Source of the DNA: Mesobacillus sp. S13
GTDB lineage: Bacteria; Bacillota; Bacilli; Bacillales; Cytobacillaceae
DNA: 64,000 nucleotides
Assembly: GCF_020422885.1 (NCBI RefSeq)
Contig: NZ_CP084622.1
Location: forward strand, 1,569,001-1,633,000
Direction: 5' to 3'
Shown here: positions 8,798 through 17,107 of the stretch, piece after piece
Numbering within the stretch: position 1 is the stretch's first letter
Layout of the letters: the number at the start of each line of letters is the position of its first letter
Program-made: the position numbers and the translations under genes
The notes under the pieces: generated by a model
Seen by the model: the letters and a program-made list of their open reading frames with translations, nothing else
The model's database searches: none
What the model was told of the DNA's origin: nothing

Positions 8798-9742
8798 ATG
8801 GAACTGGTAAGTAAATTAGAGCAGCTAAAAATAGAAATAGGTAAAAATGTAGTAGGGCGTGAGGATGAAATAGAAATGATGTTGATTGCCCTTCTGAACA
8901 ATGGCCATATTCTTATGGAAAGTGTACCAGGCACAGGGAAGACATTGCTAGCTAAAACATTTGCAGCTGCGATTAGCAGTCAATTTTCCAGGATTCAGTT
9001 TACGCCAGATGTTTTGCCTAGTGATATTACAGGGATTCAGTTTTTTAATCCGAAACTTCAGGAATTTGAATTAAAACCAGGCCCGATTGTTACCAATATA
9101 CTTTTGGCAGATGAAATCAACCGTGCAACACCGCGAACTCAGTCAAGCTTGCTCGAGGCGATGGAGGAACACCAGGTTACCATCGACGGCCACACGATTC
9201 CTTTGAAATCTCCTTTCCTCGTGATTGCCACCCAGAATCCTGTGGAGTCACAGCAAGGGACATTCCAGCTTCCTGTCGCGCAGATGGATCGGTTCTTTAT
9301 TAAGTTATCTCTCGGTTATCCAGAAATAAATGAAGAGAGAGAAATGATCAAAAAACATAGATTTGGCACTTCAAGGAATGAAGTCAAACCGGTTATCAGT
9401 GAAGAGGATCTCAATTCTCTAAAGCAAGAAATCATGAATGTGAAGCTGACTGAGGTTGTAGAAGAGTATTTATTGCAGATCATTCGGAAAACGAGAAGCC
9501 ATTCTTCTATTGAATTAGGCATCAGTCCCCGTGGTACGCTTGCTTTAGTAAAGGCTGCTCAGGGCAGGGCTATGATAAAAGGTCGAAGCTATGTAGTGCC
9601 CAATGATGTCAAAGAGATGGCACCCTTTGTGTTAGGACACAGAATCTATTTATCAGCCGAGGCATCTTTGACAATGACTCCGGAAAAAGTAGTCGAGGAT
9701 TTGCTGGAGTCCATTCCGCTGCCGGTTGAGGTTGAGGTTTAA
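8798..9742 (+). CDS. yeaC: MoxR-family AAA+ ATPase
   Basis: 314 residues. Walker A SVPGTGKT (K48), Walker B LLADEINRA, sensor region IATQNPVESQQGTFQLPVAQMDRF and the C-terminal lid typical of MoxR (GISPRGTLALVKAAQGRA). MoxR ATPases act as chaperones that remodel VWA/DUF58-type partner complexes, often in envelope functions. The gene is first of three: its stop lies 4 bases before the next start, and the third gene overlaps the second. B. subtilis has the equivalent yeaC-yeaD-yebA operon, but at another chromosomal place. Start supported by AAGGGGGAG. Confidence 0.92.
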   Translation: MELVSKLEQLKIEIGKNVVGREDEIEMMLIALLNNGHILMESVPGTGKTLLAKTFAAAISSQFSRIQFTPDVLPSDITGIQFFNPKLQEFELKPGPIVTNILLADEINRATPRTQSSLLEAMEEHQVTIDGHTIPLKSPFLVIATQNPVESQQGTFQLPVAQMDRFFIKLSLGYPEINEEREMIKKHRFGTSRNEVKPVISEEDLNSLKQEIMNVKLTEVVEEYLLQIIRKTRSHSSIELGISPRGTLALVKAAQGRAMIKGRSYVVPNDVKEMAPFVLGHRIYLSAEASLTMTPEKVVEDLLESIPLPVEVEV

Positions 9743-9746
9743 GCAC

Positions 9747-10943
9747 ATGCAGTGGAAAAAAATCGTCATTGAAGACCGTTTTCTATCCATTTTGGCTTTT
9801 CTCGGGTTCCTATTGCTGATTGCAAGCTTTTACATAAATTCCTGGCTGATGTTTGGGGCAGGGTTGATGATCCTGTTTATTGCTGGTGGGAATACGTATT
9901 ATCTGAAGCATATTGGAAAGGGTTTGTTGTTTGATAATGAACGTAAGCGGAATCGCTTTTTTATCGGAGACAAAGGAGAATGGACTCTACAATTTCTCAA
10001 TCAAGGTCTTCCAATCATGAAAGGCAATCTCTCCATCTATTTTGATAGTGCGGTTGTCCCTTTTTCAGGAGAGTATCATATCCATTCTTCAAAGGTGGAT
10101 GTAAGCCTGCCATTTTCGGTGGGACAAAAAGAAAAAATCACTATCACTATCCCTTTTGTCGCAGAAAAGCGAGGATTATCAAAAATCAGGAAAATAGAGC
10201 TCCATATACCGCACTTCTTTGGTTTCGGAGATACGATCCTCGAGTTCACTGATGTTATCAATATGGAGGCCCTTGTCTATCCAAAAACAATTGCAGTGCA
10301 AAATATGGATAAACACAAATCAGTTAAGCCTGGTCATAATCCATCCTTTTTTTCATTGTTCGAAGACAATATGGGACCTATAGGCACACGGGATTATTTG
10401 CCAACAGACAGCTTCAACCGAATCAATTGGAAAGCAAGTGCAAGGAAAATGGTCCTGCAAACGAAGGAATATGAGCGGATCAATGAGGCGGGGGCCGTAT
10501 TGTTCGTCAATATTTCTGATGGATACTCAGTGACCAGCAAGCTTGAATTTTTGATGAGCAGTACAGCGGAAATGGCCTATTACTTTCATCGAAGAAACAT
10601 TCCCTTCTCGCTTTGCATGAATATTAGGTCTGCTGGATTCACACCGTTTACTTATCTGCCATTAGGATCTGGTAAGGACCATCTGCAAAAGCTTCTTGAT
10701 TTGCTGGCAATGGCAGATTTCCATTCACCAACGATTCCGTATGAGCAACTGCTGTTCTTTTATAAAAGGCATTTACCGATTGCACCGACCATGATCCATG
10801 CCGGTATTCGGACAGCAGGAGCAGATGCAATGATCCAGGAATGGAAAAATGCTGGTGTCCAGTTATTCGAGCTGAGATCGCATAATGAACAGGCATTACT
10901 TGAGCCGATGAATATTTTATTGAAGGATGTGGCAGGCAAATGA
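9747..10943 (+). CDS. yeaD: DUF58 domain protein (MoxR partner)
   Basis: 398 residues. Two N-terminal membrane helices (residues ~15-55), then a DUF58/VWA-like region with the diagnostic GTRDYLPTDSFNRINWKASA and VLQTKEYE. Such proteins work with the adjacent MoxR ATPase, probably on the cell surface side of the membrane. I chose ATG 9747 because GAGG lies 9 bases upstream; in-frame TTG codons at 9726 and 9732 lie inside the preceding gene and are possible alternatives. The stop overlaps the next start by 4 bases (ATGA), indicating translational coupling. Confidence 0.9.
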   Translation: MQWKKIVIEDRFLSILAFLGFLLLIASFYINSWLMFGAGLMILFIAGGNTYYLKHIGKGLLFDNERKRNRFFIGDKGEWTLQFLNQGLPIMKGNLSIYFDSAVVPFSGEYHIHSSKVDVSLPFSVGQKEKITITIPFVAEKRGLSKIRKIELHIPHFFGFGDTILEFTDVINMEALVYPKTIAVQNMDKHKSVKPGHNPSFFSLFEDNMGPIGTRDYLPTDSFNRINWKASARKMVLQTKEYERINEAGAVLFVNISDGYSVTSKLEFLMSSTAEMAYYFHRRNIPFSLCMNIRSAGFTPFTYLPLGSGKDHLQKLLDLLAMADFHSPTIPYEQLLFFYKRHLPIAPTMIHAGIRTAGADAMIQEWKNAGVQLFELRSHNEQALLEPMNILLKDVAGK

Positions 10944-12196
10944 AAAGCCGGATCTTGAATGTCTTATTCCGCTTTTATATAGAATGGACCTTTGCAAGCC
11001 TCATTCTGGTTGTATTCCATTTACTATCTTCACAACAAATGCCTTTGCTCTCAACGATGATCATGGCCGCTGCAGCTTCCATTCTTTTTAAGCTTTTATT
11101 GGAGTTGAAGCCTCAAATTGCAAAACCTTTATATTTATTGGCAGTCATGTCGCTTCTTTTCGTTGCAGGCAACTTAAGCAATCTGGAGAATTTCTATACT
11201 GGGATTATGGCTATATTTATTTTTTGGAGAGTACTTAAGTTCCATCAAGATTCAACCAGCCATTCAGAAAGTGTATGGCTTGTTCTCACCTTTCTGATCG
11301 GGTTATTTGTTTCGCCGCTTGCTTATTTTTATGGCGGGTCATATCTGATTCAAATTGCATTCCTTCTAATCTTCCAGCTGCTGTTCATATTGTCAGGACA
11401 ATTTTTTCTGAAGTGGATGGATGTAGAAGTGCACTCGAAAAAGAGATTTTTCGTCTCGTACTCTAAGCTCATTGGGGTTATTTTATTGCTTGTTTCAGTT
11501 ATCACATTCGGAAGAAATTTAATAAAAGAAATTTTCTTTTTTGTTCTTCAATTGATTGGGTGGACACTCTCCTTCTTGTTATATCCACTTTTCTCCTGGA
11601 TTGGTTCTCCTGAAATGCAGGCAAGAGCCAATAAAGCATTTTCGGGACAATTGCCGAATATGGAAAATGAATCACCTATTGAGCAATCCAAGCAAGTTTT
11701 TGACCCGAATTTTTTGGGGCCTATACTGTTCGTATTGCTAATTATCATAGGATTTTACTTTATTTATAAAAGAACAAACCTTTTTAGCAGGTCACAGGAG
11801 GAAGAAGCAGCAGAACCAGGATATGTCACCACTACCTTTGTTGATGGTGCAACAAATGGCAGTGATTTTACAAGAAGAAAGAAGACTATACCAGACAATC
11901 ATGTTAGGAAAGAAATTTTTCAGCTCGAACAATATGCCCATAAAAAGGAGTTGGGTCGGTTTAGCCATGAAGACATTAAAGAATGGTTCGATAGGCTTAG
12001 CATACAATATGACCCACGGACGATCCAGACATACGAAAAGGTCAGGTATGGAGAACAGCTGGACATTCAATCGGAGGTCTGGTTCAAGGGCGAAATAAAA
12101 AAGGTGAGAAAGCAAATCAACACAATCGAAAAGTTAAAGAAGGAAGAAAGCAAGACAGGATTGAAAGAAAACTTTAGACACTTTTTTAGACGCTAA
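10940..12196 (+). CDS. Membrane protein with C-terminal DUF4129, no transglutaminase domain
   Basis: 418 residues. About eight hydrophobic helices fill residues 10-270, and a cytosolic tail has a DUF4129 pattern (IFQLEQYAHKKELGRFSHEDIKEWFDRL ... YEKVRYGEQ). In B. subtilis the third operon gene (yebA) carries a transglutaminase-like domain between the membrane block and DUF4129; here the protein is far shorter and no Cys-His-Asp transglutaminase core is visible. Start codon overlaps the DUF58 stop. Likely a membrane partner of the MoxR/DUF58 pair; substrate unknown. Confidence 0.83.
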   Translation: MKSRILNVLFRFYIEWTFASLILVVFHLLSSQQMPLLSTMIMAAAASILFKLLLELKPQIAKPLYLLAVMSLLFVAGNLSNLENFYTGIMAIFIFWRVLKFHQDSTSHSESVWLVLTFLIGLFVSPLAYFYGGSYLIQIAFLLIFQLLFILSGQFFLKWMDVEVHSKKRFFVSYSKLIGVILLLVSVITFGRNLIKEIFFFVLQLIGWTLSFLLYPLFSWIGSPEMQARANKAFSGQLPNMENESPIEQSKQVFDPNFLGPILFVLLIIIGFYFIYKRTNLFSRSQEEEAAEPGYVTTTFVDGATNGSDFTRRKKTIPDNHVRKEIFQLEQYAHKKELGRFSHEDIKEWFDRLSIQYDPRTIQTYEKVRYGEQLDIQSEVWFKGEIKKVRKQINTIEKLKKEESKTGLKENFRHFFRR

Positions 12197-12513
12197 TCTG
12201 TTTTTGTCACAATTTCGTTAAAATGAAAACGTTTTACTGAAAAAAATGCTCTAAACCTTTAAAAATCAGGGTTTTTTCATTGTCTATCCCTATGCAAAAT
12301 GCTATTCTTTTGTGTGGGATGCCAATCCATATTTCTGAGGAAATGATTGGAAACAATATATGGTGTGAAAGAACAATACAAATGGGTAAAATACAAATAT
12401 CATTTTGGCTAGGCCTGAGTCTTGACCTTTCGCTGAATTGAACCATTTAGTTTTTGGAAAAGGCATCATGTATGGTCATCTTAATCATCTATCTAAAAGG
12501 AGAATGATATAGT
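12197..12513. other. Leader/promoter region of ptsHI
   Basis: 317 bases without a gene. It must carry the ptsH promoter, since no terminator separates the previous operon but the distance is large. A short inverted repeat CCAATC...GATTGG is at 12322-12350. The ptsH ribosome-binding site is AAAGGAG. No confident -35/-10 pair or riboswitch was recognised. Confidence 0.5.
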
Positions 12514-12780
12514 ATGGTACAAAAACAATTCAAGGTTGTTGCTGAAACAGGAATCCACGCTCGCCCTGCTACAATGCTGGTACAGGCTGCAAGCAAGTTC
12601 GATTCAGAAGTACACTTAGAATATAAAGAGAAAAAGGTTAACCTTAAGTCAATCATGGGTGTTATGTCATTAGGGATCGGCCAGGGAGCAGAAATCACAA
12701 TCATCGCTGAAGGAAGCGACGAGCAAGATGCTCTTAATACATTGGAAGAAACTTTGAAAAAAGAAGGTTTAGCTGAATAA
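12514..12780 (+). CDS. ptsH: Phosphocarrier protein HPr
   Basis: 88 residues, standard HPr. The catalytic histidine is H15 in [11 protein letters not shown], phosphorylated by Enzyme I and passed to EIIA domains of sugar permeases. The regulatory serine is S46 in [12 protein letters not shown], target of HPr kinase/phosphatase; HPr(Ser-P) is the corepressor for CcpA in catabolite repression. Ribosome-binding site AAAGGAGAATG. The stop TAA overlaps the ptsI ATG by one base (TAATG), so the two are coupled. No ptsG precedes it, unlike B. subtilis. Confidence 0.98.
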   Translation: MVQKQFKVVAETGIHARPATMLVQAASKFDSEVHLEYKEKKVNLKSIMGVMSLGIGQGAEITIIAEGSDEQDALNTLEETLKKEGLAE

Positions 12781-14495
12781 TGGGCTTTCTTCAAGGTATT
12801 GCAGCTTCAAATGGCATTGCGATCGCGAAAGCCTATAAGCTGGTAGAACCGGATTTTTCTTTTGAAAAAAAGACCATCGATGCGCCTGCTGAAGAAATCG
12901 CCCGTTTTCAGTCAGCACTTCAGACAGCAAAAGCTGAGCTGGAAAAAATCCGTGACCATGCTGGAACTGCTTTAGGAGCTGATAAAGCAGCCATTTTTGA
13001 TGCTCATCTTCTAGTATTAAGCGATCCAGAATTGATTTCACCCATCGAAGATAAGATCAAAACTGAAAATGTCAATGCAGAGCATGCATTAAAAGAAACG
13101 GCAGATATGTTCATTGGCATGTTCGAATCCATGGACAATGAATATATGAAAGAAAGAGCGGCAGATATCCGCGATGTAACAAAACGGGTATTAGCTCATT
13201 TGCTTGGAATCCAGATTCCTAATCCTAGCATGATTGCTGAAGAAGTTGTCATCGTGGCTGAGGACCTGACACCTTCGGATACTGCTCAATTGAATCGCCA
13301 GTTTGTCAAAGGCTTCACAACGAATATCGGTGGCCGGACTTCACACTCTGCGATCATGGCTCGTTCAATGGAAATTCCTGCAGTTGTAGGCACAAAGGCA
13401 GCAACAGAAGAAATCAACAATGGGGATATCGTCGTTGTTGACGGATTGAAGGGCGAAGTTCATTTCAATCCTACTCCTGAAGTGCTTGAAGCCTATAAGA
13501 AGATCCAGGAAGATTTCGAAAAGCAAAAAGCTGAGTGGGCTAAACTTGTCAATGAAAAGTCTGTAACGGCTGATGGCCATCATGTTGAACTTGCAGCGAA
13601 TATCGGTACACCTAAGGATTTAAAGGGTGTAGTTGAAAATGGCGGCGAGGGTGTAGGTCTTTATCGTACAGAGTTCCTTTACATGGACAGGGACCAGCTT
13701 CCTACTGAAGAGGAACAATATACAGCATATAAAGCTGTGCTTGAGGGCATGGAAGGAAAGCCGGTTGTTGTTCGTACATTGGACATCGGCGGCGACAAAG
13801 AACTTCCATACTTAAACTTGCCAAAAGAAATGAATCCTTTCCTTGGCTTCAGGGCTATTCGCCTTTGCCTTGAGGAAGTGGATATTTTCCGTACACAACT
13901 CCGCGCGCTATTGCGGGCTAGTGTCCATGGCAATCTGAAAGTGATGTTTCCTATGATCGCAACTCTGAACGAGTTCAGGGAAGCGAAAGCAATGCTTGAA
14001 GAAGAAAGAGCAAAATTGGTTAAAGAAGGCGTCGAGGTTGCTGAACACATTGAGCTCGGTATCATGGTTGAGATTCCTTCCACTGCAGTCCTTGCAGACC
14101 AGTTCGCTAAAGAAGTCGACTTCTTCAGTATCGGGACAAACGATTTGATCCAATACACAATGGCAGCGGACAGGATGAACCAGCAAGTGTCATACTTGTA
14201 CCAGCCATACAACCCATCGATTCTTCGTCTTGTGAAAATGGTCATTGATGCGGCTCATAAAGAAGGTAAGTGGGCTGGAATGTGCGGAGAAATGGCCGGA
14301 GATGAAACAGCGATTCCAATCCTGCTTGGCCTCGGCCTTGATGAGTTCTCAATGAGTGCCTCTTCCATCCTGAAAGCACGTTCATTGATCAGGAACTTAA
14401 ACAAAGCAGATATGGAAAAACTGGCTTCAAGCGTTCTCAACATGAGCACTACTGAAGAAGTGGTCGAAGCAGTAAACAAGGCTGTTTCTTTGTAA
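12780..14495 (+). CDS. ptsI: PTS Enzyme I (phosphoenolpyruvate-protein phosphotransferase)
   Basis: 571 residues, the usual length. Domains in order: HPr-binding helical domain; swivelling phosphohistidine domain with active H189 in [13 protein letters not shown]-terminal PEP-binding TIM barrel with [26 protein letters not shown] [15 protein letters not shown] and the cysteine loop [10 protein letters not shown]. It transfers phosphate from PEP to HPr in the cytosol. Translationally coupled to ptsH and followed by a strong terminator. Confidence 0.98.
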   Translation: MGFLQGIAASNGIAIAKAYKLVEPDFSFEKKTIDAPAEEIARFQSALQTAKAELEKIRDHAGTALGADKAAIFDAHLLVLSDPELISPIEDKIKTENVNAEHALKETADMFIGMFESMDNEYMKERAADIRDVTKRVLAHLLGIQIPNPSMIAEEVVIVAEDLTPSDTAQLNRQFVKGFTTNIGGRTSHSAIMARSMEIPAVVGTKAATEEINNGDIVVVDGLKGEVHFNPTPEVLEAYKKIQEDFEKQKAEWAKLVNEKSVTADGHHVELAANIGTPKDLKGVVENGGEGVGLYRTEFLYMDRDQLPTEEEQYTAYKAVLEGMEGKPVVVRTLDIGGDKELPYLNLPKEMNPFLGFRAIRLCLEEVDIFRTQLRALLRASVHGNLKVMFPMIATLNEFREAKAMLEEERAKLVKEGVEVAEHIELGIMVEIPSTAVLADQFAKEVDFFSIGTNDLIQYTMAADRMNQQVSYLYQPYNPSILRLVKMVIDAAHKEGKWAGMCGEMAGDETAIPILLGLGLDEFSMSASSILKARSLIRNLNKADMEKLASSVLNMSTTEEVVEAVNKAVSL

Positions 14496-14605
14496 CATAA
14501 CTGTAATATAAAAAATGTTTTAACCCATATAGGGCGGGTATATATGAGTAAGCACTTTGGTTAGACTGAAAGTAAGCTAATCATTCTCATTTTCCCCCAG
14601 ATTTG

Positions 14606-14636
14606 GCCGGCTGTTCATCAGCCGGCATTTTTTTTG
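14606..14636 (+). terminator. Terminator of ptsHI
   Basis: Perfect 8-bp GC-rich stem GCCGGCTG/CAGCCGGC with 5-base loop, then A and a run of eight T. Confidence 0.9.
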
Positions 14637-14704
14637 TGCTTAAGAGCCTTTAAGTGAAATCTGAAAAGGATGGGAAGTACCAGGAAAGCAGTTATAGAGG
14701 GACC

Positions 14705-14880
14705 AATCTTCAGACAGGTTTGAAGGAAAAAGCAAAAAGCTGTCAAAAGAAAGGTCAACTTAAAACAGGTTTGAAGGGAAAAGCAGAAAAGCTGTCAGAA
14801 GTCAGCCCAACTTAAGACAGATTCATAAGGAAGACAGTCAGAGCTGTCAAAAGCAGCAACAATTCAGGCAAGTACTGAAG
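14705..14880. repeat. GACAG/CTGTC palindromic tandem array with ~52-bp period, array 1
   Basis: About 3.3 degenerate units. Equivalent points (GACAGG, AACAGG, GACAGA, AGGCAAG) fall at 14713, 14764, 14816 and ~14867, a spacing of 51-52 bases. Each full unit carries GACAG, an A/G-rich stretch (TTTGAAGGAAAAAGC) and CTGTC, which are inverted arms about 32 bases across, then a ~20-base spacer. It lies between the opposed terminators of convergent ptsI and ykwB. The same family returns at 46429-46560. Confidence 0.8.
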
Positions 14881-14908
14881 TCCCCACTCCGCCCCTTATG
14901 GTTATAAA

Positions 14909-14936
14909 TATAAAAAAAACTGCCAAAAACCGGCAG
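14909..14936 (-). terminator. Terminator of ykwB
   Basis: Minus-strand stem CTGCC/GGCAG followed by eight T (complement of 14912-14919). Confidence 0.8.
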
Positions 14937-14939
14937 CTT

Positions 14940-15605
14940 CTAAACTTTAAATGGATTCTTCCATTCCATCAGCATTCCATAATTCAATGACTCTTCGTCT
15001 TCCAGATAATTTGCGACTGGTTTGACCGGTGTACGGCCGCAACGCAGCAAAAAGGAAACGACTGGGTCCTTCAATTCTCCTTGCAGCACTTTTTCTGCAT
15101 ACTGGTCTATGGTCATGTCAGCAGAGTGCTGGTGGTATCCTGGCATCCGGCCGCCACCTAAAAGTCTATCAAGTCCCAGTTGGACGACTGTCTCATACAT
15201 AGATTGCATCATCCACTTTCCAAGACTAAGTTTACGGTAAGCGGGGCTTATGCAAATATCGACAATATAAAGGGTATTGCCTTCTGGATCATGATTCCGA
15301 ATGTAACCGTTATCGGTTATGTCTGCCCACGAATGGTCTTCATCGCCTTTTGCCAACTGAACAATCAAACCAGTTATGGATCCGGCGATCCGCCCTTCAA
15401 TTTCTACACAAAGTGCTCCTTCCGGAAATAATGTGATATGATTGTTCAGCTGTTCGGTATTCCACAAGAGTTCTTCTGGAAAAGGTGGAGGAAAGGCTTC
15501 CTTTTGTACCGTAATCAACTGCTCAAAATCATCTTTTGTATAACTACGGATGATTGCTTTTATTGGTTTGTTGCTGTCAAATACATAGAGCTCTTTATAA
15601 AACAT
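14940..15605 (-). CDS. ykwB: GNAT family N-acetyltransferase, YkwB-like
   Basis: 221 residues with the acetyl-CoA-binding GNAT core: beta strands around ALCVEIEGRIAGSITGLIVQL, then the motif-A region YIVDICISPAYRKLSLGKWMMQ with the R-x-x-S-x-G-K loop equivalent to Q/RxxGxG/A. The start at 15605 (MFYKELYVF) is preferred because AGAGGTG lies 6 bases upstream; an upstream in-frame ATG overlaps that site. It occupies the same place as ykwB of B. subtilis, next to ykwC. Acceptor substrate unknown. Confidence 0.85.
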   Translation of the reverse strand: MFYKELYVFDSNKPIKAIIRSYTKDDFEQLITVQKEAFPPPFPEELLWNTEQLNNHITLFPEGALCVEIEGRIAGSITGLIVQLAKGDEDHSWADITDNGYIRNHDPEGNTLYIVDICISPAYRKLSLGKWMMQSMYETVVQLGLDRLLGGGRMPGYHQHSADMTIDQYAEKVLQGELKDPVVSFLLRCGRTPVKPVANYLEDEESLNYGMLMEWKNPFKV

Positions 15606-15796
15606 AGCCGCACCTCTAAACATAGTATAGACATAGTATAGGTAGTTTTTTGGCGCAAGGTCAAATCGAACAATCAGAAGTTTTTATCTTTATCAATGTT
15701 TATCTGATAAGATAATCAAAAATCAATATTCAAGGTTTGGGGTTACTGCTGTCAGGGTACACTAATATTGCGCATAAAATGGTAGATCGCTCTGGA

Positions 15797-15830
15797 GGCC
15801 GAGAAGTTAAATTCTCGGCCTTTTGCTGTT
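15797..15830 (+). terminator. Terminator-like hairpin in the ykwC leader, no gene upstream
   Basis: Perfect 9-bp stem GGCCGAGAA/TTCTCGGCC (15797-15805, 15812-15820) with 6-base loop, then TTTTGCTGTTT. It lies between divergent ykwB and ykwC, so it terminates no annotated gene. It may be an attenuator or the end of a small RNA. Confidence 0.7.
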
Positions 15831-15878
15831 TCAAGTGTTAAAATATATCTAAAATATATAAGGGAAGAAGGAGTGCAT

Positions 15879-16760
15879 ATGCTGTCTAAGGAAGATACGG
15901 TGATTGGTTTTATTGGTACTGGAGTTATGGGAAAGAGTATGGCAGGGCATTTACTCGAGGCGGGCTATCAGCTCACTGTCTATACTAGAACGAAGGAGAA
16001 GGCAGCTGATTTGCTGGAAAAAGGAGCTGTTTGGTCAGATTCACCTCGTGCCATCGTACAGAAGGCGGATGTCATTTTTACGATTGTCGGGTATCCCTCT
16101 GATGTGGAGGAAGTTTATTTGGGTGAAGACGGACTGATCGCCAATGCAAAGCCAGGCAGTTATTTAATTGATATGACGACGTCGACTCCTTCCCTGGCAA
16201 AAAGGATTCATGAAAAGGCAAAAGATAAAGGCATTCACGCAATCGATGCCCCTGTTTCTGGAGGTGATATCGGTGCCCGTGAGGCAAGGCTCGCCATTAT
16301 GGCAGGCGGTAATAATGAGGCTTTCCTTCAGGTCGAACCTCTTCTCAATATCCTTGGAACGAATATTGTTCACCAAGGTGAGGCTGGTGCTGGGCAGCAC
16401 ACGAAGATGTGCAACCAAATTGCAATTGCCACCAATATGGTTGGTGTATGTGAAGCGATTATTTATGCGGAAAAAGCGGGTTTGGATCCGGAAACTGTAT
16501 TGAAAAGCATATCGACGGGAGCAGCAGGCAGCTGGTCTCTTTCCAATCTGGCACCTAGGATGGTTGACGGAAATTTCGAGCCAGGGTTTTACATCAAGCA
16601 CTTTATCAAGGATATGAAAATCGCCTTGGATGAAGCAATGCGGATGGATATGGAAGTGCCTGGTCTGTCGCTTGCATTATCATTATATGAACAACTTGCG
16701 GAAAAAGGCGAAGAAAACAGCGGCACACAGGCGCTGTATAAGTACTGGAAACAATCATAA
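15879..16760 (+). CDS. ykwC: NAD(P)-dependent beta-hydroxyacid dehydrogenase, YkwC
   Basis: 293 residues, 3-hydroxyisobutyrate dehydrogenase / tartronate semialdehyde reductase superfamily. N-terminal Rossmann motif GFIGTGVMGKSMAGHLL, substrate-binding DAPVSGGDIGAREARLA, and the catalytic lysine in GAGQHTKMCNQ; the C-terminal half is all-helical. The ATG at 15879 is preferred (GAAGGAG 6 bases upstream) to the in-frame GTG at 15873. Substrate is not predictable from the sequence. Confidence 0.9.
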   Translation: MLSKEDTVIGFIGTGVMGKSMAGHLLEAGYQLTVYTRTKEKAADLLEKGAVWSDSPRAIVQKADVIFTIVGYPSDVEEVYLGEDGLIANAKPGSYLIDMTTSTPSLAKRIHEKAKDKGIHAIDAPVSGGDIGAREARLAIMAGGNNEAFLQVEPLLNILGTNIVHQGEAGAGQHTKMCNQIAIATNMVGVCEAIIYAEKAGLDPETVLKSISTGAAGSWSLSNLAPRMVDGNFEPGFYIKHFIKDMKIALDEAMRMDMEVPGLSLALSLYEQLAEKGEENSGTQALYKYWKQS

Positions 16761-16822
16761 TATTTGCTAGTCATAGACCCCTGCCTTGGTAAAGATACTA
16801 AAACCTAAAGGAGGGGTAATCT

Positions 16823-16999
16823 ATGGCTAAAAGGACGAAAAAGAATGACCCGCAGCAAAAGAACAAAAAAGGGTTCGACTCTGCTGTCATCGATTCTGAA
16901 TTCTCACATGAGATTGGCAGTGCAGCGACAAATAAGATTCACAAGGATAAGGCGAAAAAAGAGAAAGCTCCAAAGAATAACGGGAAATACAAGGGGTAA
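16823..16999 (+). CDS. Small basic hydrophilic protein
   Basis: 58 codons, MAKRTKKNDPQQ then KGFDSAVIDSEFSHEIGS and a lysine-rich tail ending NGKYKG. GGAGGGG lies just before the ATG. The EFSHEI stretch between glycine/serine-rich flanks recalls the EFASE-type site of small acid-soluble spore proteins, which the GPR protease cuts, but I do not recognise a named Ssp family. Highly charged, no cysteine, probably disordered. Followed by a terminator. Confidence 0.7.
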   Translation: MAKRTKKNDPQQKNKKGFDSAVIDSEFSHEIGSAATNKIHKDKAKKEKAPKNNGKYKG

Positions 17000-17075
17000 A
17001 TATACCTTATTACTTGTACCAATCCAAAAAAGACTGCAGGCAAACACGATTTTCATCGAGTTCAACTACAGTCTG

Positions 17076-17107
17076 AGCCGTTCCAAAGCAGGAACGGCTT
17101 TCCTTTT
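17076..17107 (+). terminator. Terminator after the small basic protein gene
   Basis: Nine-bp stem AGCCGTTCC/GGAACGGCT with 6-base loop and TTCCTTTT tail. It lies just before the 3' end of convergent patA. Confidence 0.8.

Noticed and set aside
12234..12446. 70-codon minus-strand frame before ptsH
   Set aside because: No ribosome-binding site and no conserved pattern; region is the ptsHI promoter.
13679..14245. 188-codon minus-strand frame inside ptsI
   Set aside because: Antisense to a fully conserved Enzyme I; no ribosome-binding site.
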